Source of the DNA: DATLBY01 sp035526665
Lineage (GTDB): Bacteria > Acidobacteriota > Terriglobia > Bryobacterales > Bryobacteraceae
Assembly: GCA_035526665.1 (NCBI GenBank)
Contig: DATLBY010000434.1
Span: forward strand, 1-9,324
Direction of reading: 5' to 3'
DNA: 9,324 nt
Shown here: piece after piece, positions 1 to 6,038 of the stretch
How the letters are laid out: each line of letters begins with the position of its first letter
How positions within the stretch are numbered: the stretch's first letter is position 1
Translations under genes and position numbers: made by a program
Notes under the pieces: generated by a model
What the model saw: the letters and a program-made list of their open reading frames with translations, nothing else
Database searches by the model: none
Told to the model about the DNA's origin: nothing

Positions 1-19
1 TTAGTTTCCAACATCTTGG

Positions 20-27
20 GGAGGTGA
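20..27 (+). promoter_or_regulatory. Strong Shine-Dalgarno site of the sigma factor gene
   Basis: GGAGGTGA is fully complementary to the usual 3' end of bacterial 16S rRNA and ends 6 bases before the ATG at 34. It is by far the best ribosome binding site in the window and fixes the sigma factor start. The downstream genes mostly have weak sites or rely on coupling. Confidence 0.85.
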
Positions 28-33
28 GTCTGA

Positions 34-1572
34 ATGGACCAGTTTGAAGACCAATTTATAGGCGACAGTACCGAACCTTTGGGTATTCCTTTTGACGAGG
101 AAGCCAATTTCTTCCATCCGGAAGAGGTTCAGGACGGCGAAGATCCTCAGGCTACTCAACAAGTTGAAGAGTCAATCTACACCGATGACCCGGTTCGCGT
201 CTACCTGCGCGAGATGGGTGCGGTCCCGCTGCTGACCCGTGATGGCGAGGTGACTCTCGCCCGTAAGATGGAGCGCGGTAAGCTCCGCATGCAGAAGTCG
301 ATCAGCCGGTCGCCGCTGATCCAGATGCAGATCGTGGAGATGGCCGAGCAGATCAAGAAAGGCGCGGAAGAGCTGGACGCTTTCGTTGATCTTGGCGGAG
401 TGGACATTGAAGAGGGCAGCGCGGCCGATAATAAACGTCGAGCCGAAGCACGCCAAGCGTTCTGCGATGTAATCGCGGTATTCAAAAAGCAGCAGCAGCT
501 CTCTGACAAAGCCACCACGGTAACCACCGCCAACAAGAAGCTCCGAAAACGGGCCTTGGGCAAGTTTGCCCGCAGCCGGGTCGAGACGTCGCGCGCGATC
601 CGGAAAATCGCGTTTCTGAATGTCCGTTGGAAGCAGTTTGGCAAAGAGCTCGAGCGCGCCATCGACGAGCTAAATCACCTGGACACCGAGCTGAACCGCC
701 TGGAAGACCGCCAGTCTCCCGCGCTGCAAAGCCGCGTCCGGGAACTGAAGCGTGAAATCCGCAAGCGCGAACTCATGGCGGGCGCGAGCCTGTCGGAACT
801 TAAGCACACCATTCGCGTCATTCGGCACGGTGAGGCCGAGGCAGAGCGTGCTAAGAAGGATCTGGTAGAAGCCAATCTCCGGCTTGTTGTGTCGGTAGCA
901 AAAAAATACGTCAATCGCGGCCTGCATCTTCTGGATCTGATCCAGGAGGGCAACATCGGATTGATGCGCGCCGCCGACAAATTTGAATATCGCCGCGGCT
1001 ACAAATTTTCCACCTACGCTACCTGGTGGATCCGCCAGGCCATTACCCGCGCGATTGCCGACCAATCGCGTACCATTCGCATTCCCGTTCACATGAACGA
1101 GAGCATGAATAAGTTTCTGCGGGCTACCCGCGAGCTCGAAAAAGAGTTGGGGCGTGTGCCGACCAACGACGAGATCAGCCGCCGCATGGACATCCCCGTG
1201 GAGAAGGTCCAGAAATTGAAGACCATTTCCCGAGATCCCGTCTCCCTGGAGACGCCGGTGGGCCGGGATGGCGAGTCTGCATTGGGCGATCTGATCGAAG
1301 ATCGCTGGGTGGGCTCTCCCGTGGACGCGGTGATCGATTCGAATGTCCGCGACGAGACCGCCAATATTTTAAAGACCCTATCGCCCAAGGAAGAGAAGGT
1401 GATCCGCTTGCGCTTTGGTATCGGTTGCGAGCGGGAGCACACACTGGAGGAGATCGGCCAGGAGTTCGACGTGACCCGCGAACGGATCCGGCAGATTGAA
1501 GCCAAGGCGCTCCGGCAATTGCGATCGCCCGAGCGTGCCCGCCATTTGCGGGCTCTTCTCGCCGCCCGCTAA
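34..1572 (+). CDS. rpoD: Primary RNA polymerase sigma factor RpoD (sigma-70)
   Basis: This is a housekeeping sigma factor of 512 residues that directs RNA polymerase to -10/-35 promoters. Region 1.2 begins at residue 52 (DPVRVYLREMG). A charged, helical non-conserved stretch follows, to about residue 250. Region 2 lies at about 276-357, with the core-binding and -10-recognising motifs DLIQEGNIGLMRA and FSTYATWWIRQAITRAI. Region 3 follows, and region 4 starts at about 449, with the -35-recognising helix-turn-helix TLEEIGQEF...VTRERIRQIEAKALRQLR. The start is set by an excellent Shine-Dalgarno 6 bases upstream. The protein is shorter than E. coli sigma-70 (613) because it lacks a full region 1.1. 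Instead the first 54 residues hold 17 Asp/Glu and no Lys or Arg. Presence of both regions 1.2 and 4 with a long insert argues against an alternative sigma factor. Only 62 bases separate it from the next gene, but a candidate promoter in the gap suggests separate transcription. Confidence 0.96.
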   Translation: MDQFEDQFIGDSTEPLGIPFDEEANFFHPEEVQDGEDPQATQQVEESIYTDDPVRVYLREMGAVPLLTRDGEVTLARKMERGKLRMQKSISRSPLIQMQIVEMAEQIKKGAEELDAFVDLGGVDIEEGSAADNKRRAEARQAFCDVIAVFKKQQQLSDKATTVTTANKKLRKRALGKFARSRVETSRAIRKIAFLNVRWKQFGKELERAIDELNHLDTELNRLEDRQSPALQSRVRELKREIRKRELMAGASLSELKHTIRVIRHGEAEAERAKKDLVEANLRLVVSVAKKYVNRGLHLLDLIQEGNIGLMRAADKFEYRRGYKFSTYATWWIRQAITRAIADQSRTIRIPVHMNESMNKFLRATRELEKELGRVPTNDEISRRMDIPVEKVQKLKTISRDPVSLETPVGRDGESALGDLIEDRWVGSPVDAVIDSNVRDETANILKTLSPKEEKVIRLRFGIGCEREHTLEEIGQEFDVTRERIRQIEAKALRQLRSPERARHLRALLAAR

Positions 1573-1591
1573 AAATATCCTGTCCCTGCCC

Positions 1592-1624
1592 CGGGGAAGT
1601 CCAATGTTACAATGGACTTCCCTG
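1592..1624 (+). promoter_or_regulatory. Inverted repeat flanking an extended -10 box
   Basis: GGGAAGTCCA (1594-1603) and TGGACTTCCC (1613-1622) form a perfect 10-bp inverted repeat around 9 bases. A G-T wobble and one more C-G pair extend it to 1592-1624. Positions 1605-1613 read TGTTACAAT, which is a TGn-extended -10 box (TACAAT at 1608-1613) with no good -35. It sits just upstream of the acyltransferase ATG at 1635. Three readings are possible: a promoter with an operator around the -10, an RNA hairpin in the leader, or an attenuator/terminator of rpoD. No T-run follows the hairpin, so an intrinsic terminator is the weakest reading. Confidence 0.5.
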
Positions 1625-1634
1625 ACAGGCGCCG

Positions 1635-3011
1635 ATGCTGCTGTTCTCCTCCTCGTATTTCGTCTTTTTAATCGCTATTTTTTTTGTCTACTGGCCGGTC
1701 GTGCGTTTCCGCGCCGCCAGCTTGGCGCTTCTCCTCTTTGCGAACTATTTTTTCTACCTGAAGTGGGATATCGCCTACCTCGTTTTAATCCCCGCCGCTT
1801 CCACTTGTGATTTTCTGATCGGACTCGGGCTCGAACAGTCGACGCGGCCCCGAGTGCGGCGCGTGCTGATCACGTTGAGCGTGCTTTTGAATGTGGGAAT
1901 CCTGGCAGCCTTCAAGTACCTGGCTCAAGCGATGCCCAACTGGCATTGGACTCTGCCGCTAGGCATCTCCTTTTATACGTTCCAGGCACTGAGCTACACA
2001 CTCGACGTGTACCGGCGCGATGCCAAGGCAACTCCCAGCCTTTTGGCCTACTTATCCGCGGTAGCGTTTTTTCCCACCACTTTGGCCGGGCCCATCACCC
2101 GCGTTTCGCAACTGCTGCCCCAGTTGGAACGCAAGGACAAGGCGCTGACGCCTTCGCAAAGCGGTAAGGCCTTTTTTCTGATTGGCCTTGGTCTGGCGAA
2201 GAAGCTCCTCATCGCCGACTACCTTGCCGACAATCTTGTGAACCGCATTTTTGACGTGCCGAAGCTGTACTCGGGCTTTGAAGTCCTGACCGGAGTTTAT
2301 GGTTATGCGCTGCAATTGTACTATGACTTTTCCGGCTACAGCGACATCGCAATCGGGTCGGCTTTGCTGCTCGGCTTCAGTCTTCCGGTCAATTTCAACA
2401 TGCCGTACGCAGCCGAAAGCATCGCCGATTTTTGGCGGCGCTGGCACATCTCGCTTTCGAACTGGCTGCGCGACTATCTCTACTTCTCGCTGCCGGGATT
2501 GCGCTCCAAATATAAAATATTCACTTATGGCAACCTCGTAATCACAATGCTGTTAGGTGGGCTGTGGCATGGGGCAAGCTGGACGTTTGTCATCTGGGGA
2601 CTTTTGCATGGCATCGGCCTGGCCGTTACGCGCGCCATCCAAGTCTATCGAGGCAATCCCACGCCGATCGCCTCCCCCTGGGCCCGGGCCCTGCGCATTT
2701 TGATCACCGCTCAGTTCGTCTGCTTTGCCTGGATTTTCTTCCGTGCGCCTTCGCTTGAGGCGGCGCTGGTCATTTTGCGGCAAATTGGATCGCTGACCTT
2801 TTCCACCGCCAATATTTCCGGACCCGTGGCCCTGGTCCTGGTGCTGGCGCTCGTATTGCATTATGTGCCGAAGGGTCTCTACCAGCGAGCCCTCCAGGTA
2901 TATGTGGATGCGCCGGCGCTGGTGCAGGCGGCCGCCATGGCCTCTCTGCTGCTGGGCATTCAACATGTCGCTGGTACGGGGAGCGCCCCGTTCATTTACA
3001 CAAAGTTCTGA
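1635..3011 (+). CDS. MBOAT family membrane O-acyltransferase (AlgI/DltB-like)
   Basis: This 458-residue multi-pass inner-membrane protein belongs to the MBOAT family, whose AlgI and DltB members pass acyl groups from the cytoplasm to glycans outside the membrane. Hydrophobic segments run from residue 2 to the C-terminus. Family motifs seen in order are LPLGISFYTFQALSYTLDVYR, FFPTTLAGPITR, YYDFSGYSDIAIG, ADFWRRWHISLSNWLRDYLY (His271) and LGGLWHGASW (His312, the expected catalytic His). Both invariant histidines are present, so it should be active. It is slightly shorter than typical AlgI proteins (about 470-520). The ATG at 1635 follows a weak AGG; no longer in-frame start is needed because the N-terminus aligns with the first transmembrane segment. 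Its stop is 2 bases before the SGNH gene, which is the usual MBOAT partner. The substrate cannot be told from sequence. Codons 15-17 contain a run of eight T. Confidence 0.93.
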   Translation: MLLFSSSYFVFLIAIFFVYWPVVRFRAASLALLLFANYFFYLKWDIAYLVLIPAASTCDFLIGLGLEQSTRPRVRRVLITLSVLLNVGILAAFKYLAQAMPNWHWTLPLGISFYTFQALSYTLDVYRRDAKATPSLLAYLSAVAFFPTTLAGPITRVSQLLPQLERKDKALTPSQSGKAFFLIGLGLAKKLLIADYLADNLVNRIFDVPKLYSGFEVLTGVYGYALQLYYDFSGYSDIAIGSALLLGFSLPVNFNMPYAAESIADFWRRWHISLSNWLRDYLYFSLPGLRSKYKIFTYGNLVITMLLGGLWHGASWTFVIWGLLHGIGLAVTRAIQVYRGNPTPIASPWARALRILITAQFVCFAWIFFRAPSLEAALVILRQIGSLTFSTANISGPVALVLVLALVLHYVPKGLYQRALQVYVDAPALVQAAAMASLLLGIQHVAGTGSAPFIYTKF

Positions 3012-3013
3012 CG

Positions 3014-4402
3014 ATGCGTTTACTGCCCCAGAAAGCTGCTGCCGCGATTGCCGCCTTCCTCGCCATCGCTGCTATCCCGGATCTGGTTCCCGCATTTCAG
3101 AACTACAAAATTGTCAACTGGAGCCGCCTGGGGAGAGTAGCCGAATTCACTTCCAAAGCAACGGCGACCCCGCTCACGGAAGAGATGGCCCGGCTGCGGC
3201 CCGGCTCCGCCTTGACTACTGCAAATCTCTATCCGCTGACGGATGCAGGAGGCGCTCTCGATCATTTTTACGCCTCCCTCTCAGCGACGCAGGATAAGAA
3301 GGACGGGAGCATTACCCGGATTCTGCATTACGGCGACTCGCCCACGACCGCCGACCTGATTACCGCGGATATGCGCAGCACGCTACAGGAGCAGTTCGGG
3401 AATGCGGGTCATGGCTTCACGTTGATTGGAAAGCCATGGGCCTGGTATTCCCATCGCGGCTTGGAGATCGCCAGTTCGGGTTGGACCGTCATCCCTGCCA
3501 GTCAGCCGGCCGGCGCGGCATCCGGCGGCCTTTTCGGCTTAGGCGGGGTTAGCTTCCGCGGGTCGCCGGGCGCATACTCCTCGATTGCTCTCCAGGATCC
3601 AAGTCACGACACGGTGGAGGTGGCATACGAGTACCAGCCCGGCGGCGGCATCTTCGAAGTCTTCAGCGCCAAGCGCCTTCTTGGTCAAGTGGATACCAGC
3701 CGCCGCGAGACACTCGCCGGCTTCTCGCGCTTTTCCCTTCCCCCCGGCTCCAGCAGGATCGATATCCGAGTCAAGAGCGGCTCACCCCTGCTGTTCGGCG
3801 CACAGTTTCTCAAATCGCAAGCGGGCGTAATCTACAGCAGCCTGGGCGTGAACGGAGCCTACGTCGCTCTACTCTCCAAGATGTTTCAAGAAGATCATTG
3901 GCGGCAACAGTTGCAGCACTATCAGCCCGACCTGGTCATCGTGAATTACGGAACCAACGAAAGCGCCTATGCCTCCTTCGTAGACCAGGCGTACACGCGA
4001 GAAATGATGGAAGTGATCCGCCGCATCCGCACTGCCGTGCCCCAAGCCTCCATTCTGGTAATGAGTCCCATGGATCGCGGCCAGCGCGCCGCCAACGGAG
4101 AAATCGCCACCCTTCCGGTTCTGCTCCGCCTCGTAACTATGCAGCAGCGCGTGGCTTTGGAGACCGGCTGCGGATTTTTTAATACGTTCCAGGCCATGGG
4201 CGGCCCGGGAACCATGGGGCGCTGGTATGAGGCCGAGCCGCGGTTGGTGAGCGCCGACTTTATCCATCCCATGCCGCCGGGCGCAAAACTCGTCGGCAAC
4301 CTTCTTTACCTGGCGCTTATGGATGGCTACCACAGGCACAACCTGCGCCGGCATCCGCAGAGGATCGCATCCGTCGCCGACGGGGCTATCACGTTAAGAT
4401 AG
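3014..4402 (+). CDS. Signal-anchored SGNH/GDSL acyl-transferase or esterase, Ape1-like layout
   Basis: This protein has 462 residues. A hydrophobic stretch at about residues 8-27 is a signal peptide or single N-terminal anchor, which places the enzyme outside the cytoplasmic membrane. SGNH blocks are visible: HYGDSPTT (nucleophile Ser109), SLGVNGAY (Gly278/Gly281), VNYGTNES (Asn315) and ADFIHPMPPG (Asp415, His418). The whole catalytic set is therefore present. About 165 residues with a beta-rich look separate block I from block II. That recalls the CBM35-like insertion of Neisseria Ape1 and PatB-type peptidoglycan O-acetyl enzymes. This resemblance is inference from layout. The gene starts 2 bases after the MBOAT stop without a visible Shine-Dalgarno, so translation is probably coupled. 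In alginate, peptidoglycan and D-alanylation systems (AlgJ/AlgX, PatB, DltD) such a protein works with the MBOAT to transfer the acyl group to the final glycan. A pure deacylating esterase is the alternative. Confidence 0.85.
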   Translation: MRLLPQKAAAAIAAFLAIAAIPDLVPAFQNYKIVNWSRLGRVAEFTSKATATPLTEEMARLRPGSALTTANLYPLTDAGGALDHFYASLSATQDKKDGSITRILHYGDSPTTADLITADMRSTLQEQFGNAGHGFTLIGKPWAWYSHRGLEIASSGWTVIPASQPAGAASGGLFGLGGVSFRGSPGAYSSIALQDPSHDTVEVAYEYQPGGGIFEVFSAKRLLGQVDTSRRETLAGFSRFSLPPGSSRIDIRVKSGSPLLFGAQFLKSQAGVIYSSLGVNGAYVALLSKMFQEDHWRQQLQHYQPDLVIVNYGTNESAYASFVDQAYTREMMEVIRRIRTAVPQASILVMSPMDRGQRAANGEIATLPVLLRLVTMQQRVALETGCGFFNTFQAMGGPGTMGRWYEAEPRLVSADFIHPMPPGAKLVGNLLYLALMDGYHRHNLRRHPQRIASVADGAITLR

Positions 4403-4427
4403 ATACGAAAGGTGGCATAGTCATTCG

Positions 4428-4661
4428 ATGGGCCGGCGCGAGACGATCATTCGCATCATCCGAGAGGTGTCGAAGAAGAACGTCAATCCAGACGCGGACG
4501 AATCTCTTTTTGATTCCGGAATGCTGGATTCGTTTGCTCTGCCCGACATGGTGAGCGCCCTGGAGAAAGAGTTCTCCGTAACCATTCCGGATTCGGATCT
4601 GAATCCCCGGAAGTTCGATTCGATCGCGCGTATCGACGCCTATCTGGAAAGCCGCAGCTGA
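4428..4661 (+). CDS. Stand-alone acyl carrier protein (DltC-like)
   Basis: This 77-residue acidic helical protein has a phosphopantetheine attachment site in GMLDSFAL, with Ser35 as the modified residue. The surrounding pattern is ESLFDSGMLDSF, then EFSVTIPDSDLNPRKFDSI and a final IDAYLESRS. It resembles the D-alanyl carrier DltC and other pathway-dedicated carriers more than fatty-acid AcpP, which usually has DSLD at the site and a more acidic helix II. It would hold a thioester-bound acyl group in the cytoplasm for the MBOAT. AAAGGTGG at 4408-4415 is a plausible but rather distant ribosome site. No other in-frame start exists back to the upstream stop at 4395. It lies 25 bases after the SGNH gene and 2 bases before the KAS III-like gene. 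No phosphopantetheinyl transferase is in the window, so a general one must act on it. Confidence 0.92.
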   Translation: MGRRETIIRIIREVSKKNVNPDADESLFDSGMLDSFALPDMVSALEKEFSVTIPDSDLNPRKFDSIARIDAYLESRS

Positions 4662-4663
4662 AT

Positions 4664-5599
4664 TTGTCCTTTATAAGAGAGTTCGGCTCCTATCTGCCGG
4701 CCCGCGTCGTGGGCAATGAAGAGATGGGCGCGCGCGTCGGCTGCGATGCCGAGTGGATCATGAATGTCTCCGGCATTGAAGAGCGGCGGTTCGCGGCCCC
4801 GGAGGAAACGGTAGTCGATCTGGCTTTGAAGGCCGCCGAGGATTGTCTTCAGCGCGCTCGCTGCGAGCCCCGCGAACTCGGCATGGTAATGGTCGCAAGC
4901 GGATCGGCCGAGCGCCAGTTCCCGGGACCGGCCTGCTCGGTGGCCAACCGCCTGGGGCTGAACTCCACCCCGGCCATCGATCTGCCGATGGCCAGCGCCG
5001 GCTCTCTTTTCGGCATGTCCCTGGCGGCCCGGCTGGCCTCCGCCTACGGCAACATCCTCGTGCTCGGGGCTGAGAAAATGTCCAGCATCATCCTGCGGCA
5101 GCCGATGGAGCGCGGCGTCGCCATTCTCTTCGGCGACGGCGCCGGCGCGTGCCTCGTAGCCTCGGACAAAGGTATGGCTCGCATTATCGATTCTGATATC
5201 CATACCGATGGGACCTTTGCCGAGGACCTCCGATTGGAAGATGGGAAGCCTCTGGAGATGAACGGCCGCAGCGTCATTCTACAGGCCTCGCGCAAGATTC
5301 CACGCAGCATTGACGACCTGCTCAGAAAACACGGCTGCGAGGCAAAGGACATCGACGTCTTCCTGATGCACCAGGCCAACCAAAACCTGATCTCGCGCGT
5401 GGCCCAGGCTCTGGGCGTGAGTGACGCCAGATTCTACTCGAACATACGCCGCTTCGGGAACACGTCCTCGGCCTCCATGCTGATTGCAGCCGCCGAATGG
5501 GCACAACAATTTGGATTCACGCGCGGACAGACAGCCTGCTTCGCGGGCTTCGGCGCGGGATTCAATTGGGGAGCGCTGTTAGCTCAGGGAGCGGTTTAA
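4664..5599 (+). CDS. KAS III (FabH)-like protein with Ser in place of the catalytic Cys
   Basis: This 311-residue thiolase-fold protein is close to E. coli FabH in length (317). The N-terminus (FGSYLPARVVGNEE), the CoA-side Trp in EWIMNVSGIEERR, ILFGDGAGACLV, MHQANQNLI (His236), RRFGNTSSAS (Asn266) and the Gly-rich GFGAGFNWG near the end all match KAS III. The nucleophile motif, normally AACAG, here reads PMASAG: residue 111 is Ser, encoded AGC at 4994-4996. His and Asn of the triad are kept. Such a Ser is known in DpsC of daunorubicin biosynthesis, which acylates from propionyl-CoA. The enzyme may therefore load an acyl group from CoA onto the adjacent carrier rather than, or as well as, perform condensation (inference). 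The start is TTG at 4664, 2 bases after the carrier stop. The first ATG is codon 21 and would remove the conserved N-terminal strand, so TTG with translational coupling is preferred. Confidence 0.93.
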   Translation: MSFIREFGSYLPARVVGNEEMGARVGCDAEWIMNVSGIEERRFAAPEETVVDLALKAAEDCLQRARCEPRELGMVMVASGSAERQFPGPACSVANRLGLNSTPAIDLPMASAGSLFGMSLAARLASAYGNILVLGAEKMSSIILRQPMERGVAILFGDGAGACLVASDKGMARIIDSDIHTDGTFAEDLRLEDGKPLEMNGRSVILQASRKIPRSIDDLLRKHGCEAKDIDVFLMHQANQNLISRVAQALGVSDARFYSNIRRFGNTSSASMLIAAAEWAQQFGFTRGQTACFAGFGAGFNWGALLAQGAV

Positions 5600-5603
5600 A
5601 CCG

Positions 5604-5966
5604 ATGCCCATCCTCATCGCACAACCAACCCGAATAGAGGCGGCCGGGAACAAGGTCAAGCTCATTGACGAATACATTGGGCGCGTCAATTCCAATACCG
5701 GGGACCTGAGTATCGCCCATATGCGGAGCCCGGAAGGATGGGCAGAGCCGGGCCAGACTCCGGATTTCGACGAATTTACCGTGGTACTCAAGGGCCTGAT
5801 GCGTGTGGAGCATCGCGCTGGAACCATCGACGTCCGCGCCGGCCAGGCCGTTATCACCCAGAAAGGGGAGTGGATCCGCTACAGCACACCCGAGCCCGGC
5901 GGCTGCGAATATATAGCGGTCTGTCTGCCTGCCTTCTCCCCGTCAACCGTTCATCGGGATGAGTAA
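5604..5966 (+). CDS. Small single-domain cupin protein lacking the usual His ligands
   Basis: This 120-residue protein has one conserved beta-barrel (cupin) domain. Motif 1 spans about residues 45-64 (GWAEPGQTPDFDEFTVVLKG) and motif 2 about 80-93 (GQAVITQKGEWIRY). The HxH pair of motif 1 is replaced by Glu48/Gly50, though Glu57 is kept. The motif 2 His is also missing. The pattern is reminiscent of EutQ-like cupins annotated near ethanolamine genes, but no eut gene is here, so no specific reaction can be assigned. It may bind a metal through Glu/Gln, bind a small ligand without metal, or act as a sensor. ATG at 5604 is 4 bases after the KAS III-like stop, with AGGGAG at 5586-5591 as a possible ribosome site inside that gene, so it appears to be the last member of the acylation block. 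Confidence 0.85.
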   Translation: MPILIAQPTRIEAAGNKVKLIDEYIGRVNSNTGDLSIAHMRSPEGWAEPGQTPDFDEFTVVLKGLMRVEHRAGTIDVRAGQAVITQKGEWIRYSTPEPGGCEYIAVCLPAFSPSTVHRDE

Positions 5967-6038
5967 ATCCACACCATCACCCGCTTTCCGCTATTAAAGT
6001 TATCCTCCGGATCTGTCGAATGAGCAGCCAGATCTACT

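Noticed and set aside
670..1092. Long antisense open frames across rpoD and other genes
   Set aside because: They are by-products of GC-rich codon use opposite conserved genes; no motifs or ribosome sites support them.
1592..1624. Intrinsic terminator of rpoD
   Set aside because: The hairpin is not followed by a T-run, so it was recorded as a promoter/operator-type element instead.
1496..1810. Open frame on the + strand spanning the rpoD end and the MBOAT start, with an ATG at 1604
   Set aside because: It overlaps two well-supported genes in another frame and its translation shows no family resemblance.
5967..6038. Possible promoter around TATTAA (5992-5997) before the GT2 gene
   Set aside because: No acceptable -35 at a proper distance and no extended -10, so evidence is too thin to annotate.
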